A DNA stretch of 64,000 nt from Kuschelorhynchus macadamiae (taxonomy: Eukaryota > Arthropoda > Insecta > Coleoptera > Curculionidae): positions 894,001-958,000 of the forward strand of contig JAUTXW010005212.1 in assembly GCA_030620095.1 (NCBI GenBank), given 5' to 3'. A program made the translations under genes and the position numbers. The stretch's first letter is position 1; each line of letters opens with the position of its first letter. A model generated the notes under the pieces. It searched no databases. It worked only from the letters and a program-made list of their open reading frames with translations, and had not been told where the DNA came from. Below are positions 52,927-60,985 of this stretch, in pieces.

Positions 52927-53202
52927 ATGGAGCAAATGGTTACTGAAATGTATGAAGAGTTTATTATATCTGCTGCATACTTCCAATATTTATCAATTGT
53001 AGGCGAAGAAGACGCAGAAGCACAAGATTTGTCAGCATATGTTAATAATATAGATCGAATGAAACAATGTAAATTAGCCGCTAAATTTTGTAATGATTAT
53101 TTAAAATATAAAAATGAGTATGAACTTTTAAATGAATTTAGAAAATTAGATTTAAGGTATCATATTAATTGTATTCAATCATGGTTGGTTAATGCAAAAT
53201 AA
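52927..53202 (+). CDS. Small helical protein, third of three related genes
   Basis: 91 residues, not recognised. Retains the shared pattern in weaker form: 'AAKFCNDYLKYK' (51-62) and 'EFRKLDLRYHINCIQSWL' (70-87). An acidic insertion 'EEDAEAQD' lies at 27-34. It starts 17 bases after the second gene and ends 28 bases before the convergent minus-strand gene. It appears to be a diverged member of the same small family. Confidence 0.7.
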   Translation: MEQMVTEMYEEFIISAAYFQYLSIVGEEDAEAQDLSAYVNNIDRMKQCKLAAKFCNDYLKYKNEYELLNEFRKLDLRYHINCIQSWLVNAK

Positions 53203-53230
53203 AAAGGTAATTAATTTTTTTTTTATATTT

Positions 53231-53680
53231 TTATTCATTCATAAAACAATTGTCATATAAAAATAACACATTTGTCAAAGCACACATACAAGGTGATTTT
53301 GAATGATAGAAGCATTTTGGTTCCATTAGCTTTAGCGCTGGTTGTTCATCTATTTCAATCACATGCTTTTTAGAATATTTCTGTATAAAATCCTTTTTTT
53401 CGCTTCCTTTTACAAAAACAAAATCTGCTTTCTTCGTAAGTGTTTCAATTATTTTTGGGAAATGATGTAATGGAGTAAATCCATTATTCCAATGTATACA
53501 ATGATAATTTTTCGTTAACCATACCGCCTGCTTGTGACAATCAGGTGAAAGAAACTCCATTGGAAAAGGCTTTTTAAAAATGTAATGAGTCATTTCATAA
53601 CCATCAAAAGCTGCAAGCTCTTTCGGTATAAATTTATTTTTTTCATCTTTGAATCCTTGAATATCTATAACCAATCTCAT
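53231..53680 (-). CDS. Conserved Polinton-associated protein with 'DIQGF' start, possibly exonuclease-fold
   Basis: 149 residues. The N-terminus 'LVIDIQGFKDEKNKFIPKEL' (3-22) and the C-terminal 'CFYHSKSPCMCALTNVLFLY' (123-142) fit a family I know from insect and cnidarian Polintons. The arrangement (Asp in a first beta strand, a Lys-Glu on the second strand, and a late His-x-Cys-Ala-Leu helix) is reminiscent of DEDDh 3'-5' exonucleases, where the motif would be DxE and H-x-A-L-x-D. Two of the expected acidic residues are not conserved, so activity is doubtful. Its ATG overlaps the stop of a small upstream ORF (ATGA). Exonuclease resemblance is inference. Confidence 0.75.
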   Translation of the reverse strand: MRLVIDIQGFKDEKNKFIPKELAAFDGYEMTHYIFKKPFPMEFLSPDCHKQAVWLTKNYHCIHWNNGFTPLHHFPKIIETLTKKADFVFVKGSEKKDFIQKYSKKHVIEIDEQPALKLMEPKCFYHSKSPCMCALTNVLFLYDNCFMNE

Positions 53681-53802
53681 ATTTTCAAAGCAGCAAATTT
53701 TTTAATGAGACTTTTTTTACTTGAATAATTTGCAATTTCTTCTTTCAGTTGATTAATTTTAAAAATAAATTTTTCAATTTGTAGTTGTAGTTTTGATGTC
53801 AT
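53677..53802 (-). CDS. Short coiled-coil ORF overlapping the next gene
   Basis: 41 residues beginning 'MTSKLQLQIEKFIFKINQLK', with heptad-like leucine/isoleucine spacing and a basic C-terminus. The TGA at 53,679-53,677 overlaps the ATG of the 'DIQGF' gene by two bases (ATGA). This arrangement can permit translation termination-reinitiation. No known domain; it could be a chance ORF, but its position between the capsid cluster and the next gene and the exact overlap favour a real gene. Confidence 0.5.
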   Translation of the reverse strand: MTSKLQLQIEKFIFKINQLKEEIANYSSKKSLIKKFAALKI

Positions 53803-53871
53803 GATTAAAACTAAAAGCTTTTGAAAATTTCTTTAAATTAAATCGAAATATGAAAATAGTGGGGATAAAGT

Positions 53872-55110
53872 TTATAATTGTTTCACAATTTTAGTAAGAG
53901 GGTTGTAGCTAAATAATTTGTCATGTAAAATAAGACAATAAGCAGAAGTATCTTTTTTAATTGCATTGTGTGTCTCAAATTCAATTCTCATTACTACGGA
54001 TCCCGTTTGAATTGTTTCTTTTTGATGGGAGCAATCAATATGTGTAATAGGACTAATGTTTTTGAATTGTTCAGGATTAAAAATGGGTTCATTTGGAACA
54101 CCATAATAAGACTGTCTAAAGTTGGCAAACATTTCGTATAAAGCAGAAAATTTGTTTTCTTCGAAATTTAAGTACAAATCGTGATAAGGATATCTTTCAG
54201 AATTTAAATATACTCTAATATTTGACAAGGTAATATTGTCAAATTTACTCATATCTTTAACAATTTTCCCTTTTCTGTTTTCTTGAAAGCCAATCACAAC
54301 ATGACGAGGAGCTTCTAGTTTACTAGTTGTTTTTACCGGCCATGTGTGACGGGTTGTTTCGGTTAGAGAAGAATATTCAACAAGTTCCCAACTCCTGAAT
54401 CCTATCAATATATCTTTATTTGATTCTAATATTTTTGATAGAGCAAGTTGTTGTGGCATATCAACTAGAATGTGAGGAACTTTCCAATAAATTTTATCGA
54501 AAGTAACCAATGGAGTGTCAGGAGCAGTAACAAGGTGTGCCGGATCTTCTTTGAAAATAACACCATCTAAATCATCAGTTGATCTAATAAGAACCAATTC
54601 CTGTTTCATATTCATAATAATTTTTCTGTAATCTTCAAAAAATCCTAAAAGCATTTTTAGTGGTATGGATACGGAGAATTTTCCATCATTATCAACTAAA
54701 ATTGTATCACCTTCTTTCCGATGTGGAAACCAACCTGCATTTTCCAGTTTTAAACTTTCGTTGGTATTGTGAGAAAGGTAGCTTTTTAAGGTTGATGCTA
54801 ATCCAACATTTCTTATTGAATCTATAGTAATTCCGTTTAGTTCATAGCGGATTTCTCTGAACAAAAAGGCTATACCATTGTTAATAAATAGCAATTCTTT
54901 CTTATATTTACCTTCTGTATTAGTTAATTTTCCTTCGATATAAAGTAAACTATCTGATGGTAGAGTGTAAGCATCGAGTTCTTGAATTGGGATCCTTATT
55001 TCATCATTGTAATCGAATTTTGAAGAAATATATGGTTGATATGTGTGAAGCTCAGAACTGACGATGGAATTGTCTACATAAAGCTTTTCGTTTACGTTTA
55101 ATATGTTCAT
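53872..55110 (-). CDS. MCP: Polinton major capsid protein (hexon-like, double jelly-roll)
   Basis: 412 residues, intact. The N-terminal 'FDYNDEIRIPIQELDAYTLP' (33-52) and 'SLLYIEGKL' (54-62) are typical of the insect Polinton/adintovirus major capsid protein, followed by 'ALFREIRYELNGI'-like text near 83-95. The protein should form trimeric capsomers in an icosahedral shell. Length fits the compact insect type. Its ATG overlaps the stop of the upstream basic protein (TAATG at 55,110), and it is the last gene of the penton-basic-MCP run. Family assignment rests on wording of conserved segments and gene context; a structure prediction would confirm the two jelly-roll domains. Confidence 0.85.
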   Translation of the reverse strand: MNILNVNEKLYVDNSIVSSELHTYQPYISSKFDYNDEIRIPIQELDAYTLPSDSLLYIEGKLTNTEGKYKKELLFINNGIAFLFREIRYELNGITIDSIRNVGLASTLKSYLSHNTNESLKLENAGWFPHRKEGDTILVDNDGKFSVSIPLKMLLGFFEDYRKIIMNMKQELVLIRSTDDLDGVIFKEDPAHLVTAPDTPLVTFDKIYWKVPHILVDMPQQLALSKILESNKDILIGFRSWELVEYSSLTETTRHTWPVKTTSKLEAPRHVVIGFQENRKGKIVKDMSKFDNITLSNIRVYLNSERYPYHDLYLNFEENKFSALYEMFANFRQSYYGVPNEPIFNPEQFKNISPITHIDCSHQKETIQTGSVVMRIEFETHNAIKKDTSAYCLILHDKLFSYNPLTKIVKQL

Positions 55111-55301
55111 TATTTTAAAACAGTGAAACCCAAGGATGTGAGAAATTTACGATTATCTCGTCTTAACTTGTTGGTGTTGGATTTGATACTGAACTGTTGT
55201 TTAGGCTTTTTCTTTTTATAAGTTTTTACTTTGTTGATAGTAGTAGGGGCAAGTCTCATCCCAAGGGCTCTATTATATCTAACAACCATTTTATATTTCA
55301 C
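55110..55301 (-). CDS. Small basic virion core-like protein
   Basis: 63 residues, highly basic ('KTYKKKKPKQQFSIKSNTNK'; residues 27-46) with few acidic residues. In adintovirus-like elements short Lys/Arg-rich proteins between penton and hexon genes are likened to adenovirus core proteins that condense DNA. The start overlaps the penton stop by 11 bases and the stop overlaps the MCP start. Assignment is by composition and position only. Confidence 0.7.
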   Translation of the reverse strand: MKYKMVVRYNRALGMRLAPTTINKVKTYKKKKPKQQFSIKSNTNKLRRDNRKFLTSLGFTVLK

Positions 55302-55989
55302 TTGTTTGTAAATGTAACCTTACTGTTATAGTTTCTCCTCTAAAACTGATAAGTTCTCCGTCTTGATCAACTATTTTAACTGTTATATTGTTAATTGCTT
55401 TGACGCTAACTGGAAAATACAAAATGGGCAAAGGAGATTCAACTATTTTATACCCTGGAGCTACAGTTGGATAAAACTGGTGAATAATATGAACAGGTTT
55501 ACCATTATTGTAAGAACCGACACAAATATTACAGTCAATACAAATAGCATTCACCTTAGTTATTTTTGCAACATTATCTGATTCTTCCTCTTTCATAGCT
55601 TCTAGTATCCTGCTATTAAAACCCAACATTTTTCCTATCGAATCTTCCTTGGTAAAATCAATTATTCTACTACACATTAAAAAAGTTTTTAGAGTATTAA
55701 CATTTGCTTTTAAAAGAAAAAAAATTTTTTCATTCGGAAATAAATCTTCTATACTTTCTCTTATGTATGTTTCTATATCTGTAATGTCATAAGTTCCGTC
55801 GGGAATAACAATTACTTTATTATCTATATAAAATTTTTTATATCCTTCTTTTATATTGGGGATAGTCATAAACGTTTCAAAATCAGCTAAACCCAGGTAA
55901 TATTGTTTTTCATCCTCTAAATATATGGGCGGATTAAAATCAGCAGACAAAACAGAACTGTTTCCTGATATGGCAATTGTGGTAGACAT
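55291..55989 (-). CDS. mCP: Polinton minor capsid protein (penton-like, single jelly-roll)
   Basis: 232 residues, intact. 'FNPPIYLEDEKQYYLGLADF' (18-37) and 'VIPDGTYDITDIETYI' (60-75) are characteristic of the insect Polinton penton-like protein, which would occupy capsid vertices. It is the first gene of a minus-strand cluster that continues with the basic protein and MCP, each overlapping the next. No membrane segment. Start is the only upstream ATG in frame after the neighbouring protease. Confidence 0.85.
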   Translation of the reverse strand: MSTTIAISGNSSVLSADFNPPIYLEDEKQYYLGLADFETFMTIPNIKEGYKKFYIDNKVIVIPDGTYDITDIETYIRESIEDLFPNEKIFFLLKANVNTLKTFLMCSRIIDFTKEDSIGKMLGFNSRILEAMKEEESDNVAKITKVNAICIDCNICVGSYNNGKPVHIIHQFYPTVAPGYKIVESPLPILYFPVSVKAINNITVKIVDQDGELISFRGETITVRLHLQTSEI

Positions 55990-56031
55990 TGCAGTTTATT
56001 TATGAATGAGATATTACAATAAATAATGAGT

Positions 56032-56427
56032 TTATATATTTTTTTGCAAAAATTTTAGGGATAGTTGACCACAGTTATATGAATTAAATTTTTGTTTATT
56101 TTCATAAGTATAAAATACATCCACTTTGCCATTCGAATTAAAATATTTGAGAAGTTCTAAAGGTGGTTTTAAATTTCCATAACTATCAAAATATATTACA
56201 TTTTTGTTATTTTTAATATAAGCAGTCCAATGAGATCCTTTATTTTGTTTTTTATCCAAATTTACAATACCACATTCTTTCAGATTAATTTTTTTTGGAA
56301 GTTCATCGAGCATAAAAACACCTCTAAAGCCAGTTATTTTTAACAGCTTTACATATTTAATAATATCATTGTTCGTAAGTGCTCTTTTTGGAAAACTTAT
56401 TTTGAGTTTTTTTTTGTCTGATTGCTT
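56032..56427 (-). CDS. PRO: Adenain-like cysteine protease (Polinton PRO); start codon unclear
   Basis: From the first in-frame ATG (56,313) there are 93 residues with the catalytic triad in order: His28 in 'GSHWTAYIK', Asp43 in 'YFDSYG' and Cys81 in 'YNCGQLSLKFL'. This is the Ulp1/adenain-type protease that matures capsid proteins. Conserved family sequence clearly continues upstream of that ATG ('ALTNNDIIKYVKLLK', then 'GFRGVFM'), and the frame stays open to 56,427, but it contains no upstream ATG. The upstream part overlaps the end of the PLA2 gene and includes an A9 run (56,407-56,415 on the opposite strand as T9). A non-ATG start, ribosomal frameshifting from the overlapping gene, or a one-base indel would all explain it; I cannot tell which. 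The coordinates given are the open frame, not a proven start. Confidence 0.8.
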   Translation of the reverse strand, partial: KQSDKKKLKISFPKRALTNNDIIKYVKLLKITGFRGVFMLDELPKKINLKECGIVNLDKKQNKGSHWTAYIKNNKNVIYFDSYGNLKPPLELLKYFNSNGKVDVFYTYENKQKFNSYNCGQLSLKFLQKNI

Positions 56428-57115
56428 TCATTTTGACGGATCCTCCTTTATAAGGTCTAATAAATAGTCCCTTTCCTTTATATGGTCTAATATATAATCC
56501 TTTACCTTCTTTAGAAGCATTTTCCATTGCAATATTATGTCTATGTATTTCTTCTAGTTGCTGTTTAGCTGCTTTAGCATCATTTACTGCCTTAGCAATT
56601 CCTGCCGCGCCTCCACCTAGTGCACCCAGGGCGCCAAGAATGGGAAACAAAAGAGGTAGAAATCCTCCAATTTTTTTGGGTGTTCGAATGATACGTTTTT
56701 TTCTCAATTTAAGTTTACCCCCTTTTGTATTTTTTAATCCCAAACCGAACTTTCTTTTACCCTTCATTATTCCTGCAACACTTAAAGCTGCAATTTTTTC
56801 ACCAATAGAAGAATCTTTAGCTTTTACCCTATCCCAGGCTTTTTTTTCTAATATTTGGTCAGATATGTGTCTTTTTGATAAATCTTCAGTCTGAGAGTAA
56901 GATATATCATGTTCTTTGCAAGCGGAATCCAATGGATTTACACCAACGTCACCTCTAGTTAATCTTTTTTCCAAGTTGGTGCCGGGACCACAATAATTAT
57001 ATCCTGGTATATGAACTTCGAAAGGTAATTTACTAATTAATTTATTTACTAAACCAGAGCCTTTTCTATTACGTCTTTTAATAGTTTTTTTCAACTTATG
57101 ACGACCCACAGTCAT
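56366..57115 (-). CDS. Virion protein with phospholipase A2-like domain
   Basis: 249 residues. A basic N-terminus is followed by a PLA2-like domain (about 33-85) with the calcium-loop-type 'YCGPGT' (41-46) and the catalytic His-Asp in 'DSACKEHDISY' (His69, Asp70). A Gly/Ala-rich hydrophobic segment 'FLPLLFPILGALGALGGGAA' (152-171) may insert in membranes. A perfect tandem 10-residue unit 'GKGL(Y/F)IRPYK' sits at 204-223. Comparable PLA2 domains in parvovirus capsids and in adintovirus-like elements are thought to help virions leave endosomes; here that is inferred. It is first in the minus-strand capsid cluster, divergent from the ATPase gene 87 bases away, and its 3' end overlaps the protease frame. 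Confidence 0.85.
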   Translation of the reverse strand: MTVGRHKLKKTIKRRNRKGSGLVNKLISKLPFEVHIPGYNYCGPGTNLEKRLTRGDVGVNPLDSACKEHDISYSQTEDLSKRHISDQILEKKAWDRVKAKDSSIGEKIAALSVAGIMKGKRKFGLGLKNTKGGKLKLRKKRIIRTPKKIGGFLPLLFPILGALGALGGGAAGIAKAVNDAKAAKQQLEEIHRHNIAMENASKEGKGLYIRPYKGKGLFIRPYKGGSVKMKAIRQKKTQNKFSKKSTYEQ

Positions 57116-57202
57116 TGAAGTTCTTTTTATACTAAAAACACATTGACATTTTTCTGGTATAAATACTTTTACAGCTAAAAATATTTACTAGTGTGATTAA
57201 GA
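57116..57202. promoter_or_regulatory. Divergent promoter region between virion and ATPase genes
   Basis: The 87-bp gap separates two divergent transcription units. A TATA-like 'tataaat' at 57,158-57,164 lies 38-45 bases before the ATPase ATG. On the minus strand 'tataaaa' at 57,131-57,125 is very close (10 bases) to the PLA2-gene ATG, so the true minus start may be elsewhere. Confidence 0.5.
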
Positions 57203-57892
57203 ATGAGGATTGAAAAACAAAAATTCTCATTACCAGTAAATAATCATGACGAAAAAATTTTAAGTAAACAGTTGAGAAAACATGGTGACTTATTTTGCGG
57301 TGGTTCAAAAAGAGGGCTTATAGTTGGTTGCAGTGGTAGCGGTAAAACCAACGTTATGCTTACACTGCTCGAGCATCCTAATGGAATTAGGTTTGAAAAT
57401 GTCTATGTTTATTCAAAGTCATTAGATCAACCAAAATATGAATATTTAAGGAAGTTGTTAAAGCCTATGAAAGAAATTGGATACTTTGAATATGATAGCG
57501 ATGAGAACATTATTTCACCTCATGAGATAAAGCCAAATTCCGTTATCATTTTTGATGATATTCCTTGTCATAATCAATCTATTATTAGGGACTATTTCAC
57601 GCATGGAAGGCATAGAAACACCGATTGTTTTTTTATTTTTCAAGGATATTCCTCAATCCTTAAACGTCTAATTCGAGAAAATGCAAACTTATTAATTTTA
57701 TTTAAACAGGACTGTTTGAGTTTAAAACATATATATAATGACCACTGTATATTGGATATGACATTTGATCAGTTTAAAAATATTTGTGCTAACTGTTGGA
57801 TGGATCCATATGGCTTTCTTGTAATTGACAAAGATTGTGAAGTAAATCACGGCAGATATAGGAGTAAATTCGATTCCTTTATATATTTATAA
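57203..57892 (+). CDS. ATP: Polinton genome-packaging ATPase (FtsK/HerA, A32-like)
   Basis: 229 residues, intact. Walker A is 'GCSGSGKT' (42-49), Walker B 'VIIFDD' (114-119), followed by a 'HGRHRNTDCFFIFQGYS' sensor-like segment (about 131-147). This matches the FtsK/HerA superfamily packaging ATPase of Polintons and large DNA viruses, which pumps DNA into preformed capsids. It opens the plus-strand unit that continues to the integrase. Confidence 0.9.
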   Translation: MRIEKQKFSLPVNNHDEKILSKQLRKHGDLFCGGSKRGLIVGCSGSGKTNVMLTLLEHPNGIRFENVYVYSKSLDQPKYEYLRKLLKPMKEIGYFEYDSDENIISPHEIKPNSVIIFDDIPCHNQSIIRDYFTHGRHRNTDCFFIFQGYSSILKRLIRENANLLILFKQDCLSLKHIYNDHCILDMTFDQFKNICANCWMDPYGFLVIDKDCEVNHGRYRSKFDSFIYL

Positions 57893-57927
57893 AAGTAAAA
57901 AATTTGCAGTTTTATTTCATTTAAAAC

Positions 57928-59076
57928 TTGTACAGCATGGATAAACGTTTAGCTCGAGAATTAATAAAATCGAGACAAGCCGTGAAGCAGAAATATCAAA
58001 GCTTGAAATTAGCTACTTCTACTGCTCAGTCCGAATTAGAACAAACTTATAGACCAATAACACAACCACTTAAACAGCTAATTTCAAGTATTGGTAAATC
58101 CGAACCATTCGATTTAAAAGAAGAAAGAGTTTCAAAGTATGAAGAATTCAAAACACCTACAAAGCTTTATAAAACATCAACTCCGACGAAAAATATTCAG
58201 AAAACAGGAAAAACTCCGTTACTCCCTACAGAACTACCAACATTTTTAAATGACAGTAGTATCACTTCTTCCTCTCCTGTAGTACAACCATTGTCATCAA
58301 CTGTTATAGCAGAAACTTCAGATCCTTCTAGTGACACAACAACAAATTTAAACTTGTCAGACATATTGGAACAAACTAGAAAAACAATTCAAACCTATGT
58401 TGGTACACCATCATATAAAGATTACTTAGCAGATTTTCATGAATTACCCAGATCATATATTGATGAGGGTGTGAAAGATACACAACATAAATTTGACCAT
58501 TATTACGGAATAGTTCATGACCTCGAAACGGATAAGTTTTCTTTTGGTTTAACACAGATACCGGTAGAAATTATTGGAAAGGACATTAAAGTGGGAGGAA
58601 TAACGTACACAGGCACGCCAGGTTTATACGAATTGCTTTTCAAAAAAGAACCGATAGGTTATAAGAAGGAAGATTTAGATAATTACATGAACATTCTAGC
58701 TAAAACAAATGTATATCGTAGGAATTTTGATTCAAATGAACAAGTTCAAGGAAATACATCACACAAATATGTTACAATAATAGGACCATATTTACAAAGA
58801 AAGGGGATTACAAAGACAAAAACCTTGCCAAGATTAGTTACAGCATTTAACAAACCACAACCTCCGTTTAGAACAACTAGAGCCAAATCTACAGGAAAGG
58901 GATTAATTTTGAAAACAAACAGATCAAATACAGACTATGTATACTGGAATAATGTAAACGAAATTGTTGATAGGCTACGTTTATTAATTTCATCAAGTGA
59001 TGCGGGAAATAATGCTCATAGTAACGAGATTATCTCTATTATTGAAGAATTAAGAGAAGATAAAGTAATACTATAA
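57928..59076 (+). CDS. Conserved Polinton protein of unknown function
   Basis: The frame opens at 57,928, but the more likely start is the ATG at 57,937 ('MDKRLARELIKSRQ'). The N-terminal half is low-complexity and Ser/Thr-rich with a coiled-coil-like start. The C-terminal half holds a conserved block, 'GITYTGTPGLYELLFKKEP' (about 223-241) and 'NYMNILAKTNVYRRNFDS' (about 251-268), common to Polinton proteins in insects and other animals that I remember only as a domain of unknown function. It is encoded just after the ATPase and before coiled-coil proteins, which fits a virion structural or assembly role, but this is inferred from position. Confidence 0.8.
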   Translation: MYSMDKRLARELIKSRQAVKQKYQSLKLATSTAQSELEQTYRPITQPLKQLISSIGKSEPFDLKEERVSKYEEFKTPTKLYKTSTPTKNIQKTGKTPLLPTELPTFLNDSSITSSSPVVQPLSSTVIAETSDPSSDTTTNLNLSDILEQTRKTIQTYVGTPSYKDYLADFHELPRSYIDEGVKDTQHKFDHYYGIVHDLETDKFSFGLTQIPVEIIGKDIKVGGITYTGTPGLYELLFKKEPIGYKKEDLDNYMNILAKTNVYRRNFDSNEQVQGNTSHKYVTIIGPYLQRKGITKTKTLPRLVTAFNKPQPPFRTTRAKSTGKGLILKTNRSNTDYVYWNNVNEIVDRLRLLISSSDAGNNAHSNEIISIIEELREDKVIL

Positions 59077-59125
59077 ATAACAGCTATCAAATATAATCAT
59101 ATTTATTGTTTAATGAAAGCTCAAC

Positions 59126-59521
59126 ATGACAGTTGATAAATTTGGACGCCATATTTCAAAACAAAATCAAGAGAGAATAAGTGACATTAATAATTTAAAA
59201 AGGAGATTAGGTGAAAATGAAACAAATAATGAAATCTTTGCTAAAAAGCTTAAGGTTTTTGATGAAAATTTTTTAAAGTATGAAAACCAGATTAAAGTAT
59301 GTTATACCTCAATTGAAAACGTTAATAAACAGTTGCTAACGCTAAATCAAATAAGTAAAGATTTGCAATTTTTAAATGAACATGTTAAAAAGGAAGACAA
59401 AAAATTAAGTGATGATATCAACAAAATTAATAAAATAATGGAAACAAATATAAGAGAAGTAATAATTGAAAAACACAAGGAAAAAATTAAACAATTAAGA
59501 ACTTATAAAAAGGTTAGATGA
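59126..59521 (+). CDS. Coiled-coil protein, 3' end probably frameshifted
   Basis: 131 residues, Lys/Glu/Asn-rich, with long heptad-like helices ('INNLKRRLGENETNNEIF', 'LKYENQIKVCYTSIENVNKQ'). No known enzyme motif. At its end two TGA codons follow one another (59,519-59,524). In the +1 frame from about 59,514 a well-behaved coding sequence continues through 'LDDEKKEIKIAFLTVEQL' to about 59,580, where similar coiled-coil sequence resumes in the original frame. This looks like one longer gene broken by two nearby indels, although two separate genes cannot be excluded. Confidence 0.7.
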   Translation: MTVDKFGRHISKQNQERISDINNLKRRLGENETNNEIFAKKLKVFDENFLKYENQIKVCYTSIENVNKQLLTLNQISKDLQFLNEHVKKEDKKLSDDINKINKIMETNIREVIIEKHKEKIKQLRTYKKVR

Positions 59522-59524
59522 TGA

Positions 59525-59863
59525 AAAAAAAGAAATCAAAATAGCATTCTTAACAGTAGAACAATTGACCAACTCACTTTGGAAGAAAATCAACAATATA
59601 TTTCCTTGGAAAATATAATGTCCAGTGTAATTAAGAAATTAGAACAAGAATTAAATAAAACAGAGGAGGAATTAAAAAATAGTGATAGTAGATCAACTAC
59701 TTTCTTAACTGGAGAGATAAAAAAATCCTTTAATGCGTTAGAAAAGGAGATTACTAAAATTAGTAAAATTTTAAATGAAAAAAGTTATACAATACAAATT
59801 GATAAATTGAATGAATGGGAAAAAACATATAAAAGTTATATTTCGAATTATTACAAAACATAG
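59525..59863 (+). pseudogene. Coiled-coil protein, downstream part
   Basis: The frame is open from 59,525 to 59,863 and lacks a good ATG until within 'NIMSSVIKKLEQELN' (about 59,619). The coiled-coil block 'KTEEELKNSDSRS' through 'FNALEKEITKISKILNEKSY' has the same character as the gene upstream and is in the same frame as it. It is most simply the C-terminal part of the same protein, now separated by breaks near 59,515 and 59,580. The integrase start lies 42 bases beyond its stop. Confidence 0.6.
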
Positions 59864-59904
59864 AAAGTGAACTTCCTTAAAATTGAATAAACAAGTTTGT
59901 TGTC

Positions 59905-60837
59905 ATGACAACCGTTAAACAGCAAGTCGTTAATGAATTACATAAACCTGCTAGAAAAAACTACAAACGCAGAAGGGTGGTAGTGAAAGGGTTAAATGAT
60001 CTTTTTCAAGCTGATTTGGTTGAAATGTTACCCTATGCCAAATTTAATAAGGGATTTAAATATATCTTGATTACCATAAATGTATTTTCTAAGTATGTTT
60101 GGGCCGAACCGTTAAAATCTAAATCTGGAAAAGACGTAACAGCGGCAATGAAAAAAATATTAATCAGTGCAAAAACTCCACCAAAAAACTTGCAAACGGA
60201 TAGAGGAAGAGAGTTTTTCAATGTAAATTTTCAAAATTTGATGCAACAATTTCGAATTAACCATTATAGCACGTTTTCCAATTTGAAAGCGAGTATAGTA
60301 GAAAGAGTGAACAGGACTTTAAAGAATAATATGTGGAAAATATTTAGCATTCAAGGAAATTACAAATGGTTTAATATATTAGCGGATATTGTAAAAGATT
60401 ATAACAATACAAAACATTCTTCAATAGGAATGAAGCCAAAACAAGTAAATAAAACAAATGAAAATAGAATCTTGAAATCTGCATTTACTCATGCTAAAAC
60501 GTTAGATATAAAATCTCCAAAGTTTAAAGTGGGTGATCACGTACGAATAAGCAAGCATCGAGAGGCATTTTCAAAAGGTTACACACCAAATTGGTCAAAT
60601 GAGATATTCCACATTAAAGAAGTTAAGATGACAAACCCTTGGACATATTTAATTCAAGACGAAGATAATCAGGACATTCTGGGTGGTTTTTATGAGCAAG
60701 AATTACTAAAAGTAAAGCATACCGATGTGTATCTTATTGAGAAGATTTTGAGAAGGAAAGGAAACAAAGTTTATGTGAAATGGTTAGGACTTGATAAAAA
60801 ATATAATACATGGATTGATAAAAAAAATATTGTTTAA
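59905..60837 (+). CDS. INT: Polinton integrase (retroviral-type, with chromodomain)
   Basis: 310 residues, intact. The DDE catalytic core has Asp37 ('QADLVEM'), Asp99 ('LQTDRGREFF') and Glu133 ('IVERVNRTLK'), with 33 residues between the last two. The C-terminal chromodomain spans about 274-307 ('VYLIEKILRRKGNKVYVKW', '...YNTWI'), which in related integrases guides insertion to chromatin. The N-terminal HHCC zinc domain is not visible, so either the element uses a short form or the 5' end is lost. The protein would cut and join element ends to host DNA. It is the last gene of the plus-strand run and converges on the minus-strand accessory genes. Confidence 0.92.
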   Translation: MTTVKQQVVNELHKPARKNYKRRRVVVKGLNDLFQADLVEMLPYAKFNKGFKYILITINVFSKYVWAEPLKSKSGKDVTAAMKKILISAKTPPKNLQTDRGREFFNVNFQNLMQQFRINHYSTFSNLKASIVERVNRTLKNNMWKIFSIQGNYKWFNILADIVKDYNNTKHSSIGMKPKQVNKTNENRILKSAFTHAKTLDIKSPKFKVGDHVRISKHREAFSKGYTPNWSNEIFHIKEVKMTNPWTYLIQDEDNQDILGGFYEQELLKVKHTDVYLIEKILRRKGNKVYVKWLGLDKKYNTWIDKKNIV

Positions 60838-60985
60838 TTAAATTGAAATTAAATTTTAGTTAAATTTGTTTTATTTCTGTTCCTCACTTTATGCTTTAGC
60901 TGATACAAATTACAAAGTCTTAATGTGCTAATTAATTTCAAATAAAATTCACATTTACTAAACTAAAATTTTATTAAGTAAAACA

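Noticed and set aside
59905..60837. Retrovirus or LTR retrotransposon as source of the integrase
   Set aside because: No gag, reverse transcriptase, RNase H or LTR is nearby; the neighbours are Polinton genes and the chromodomain form fits Polinton integrase.
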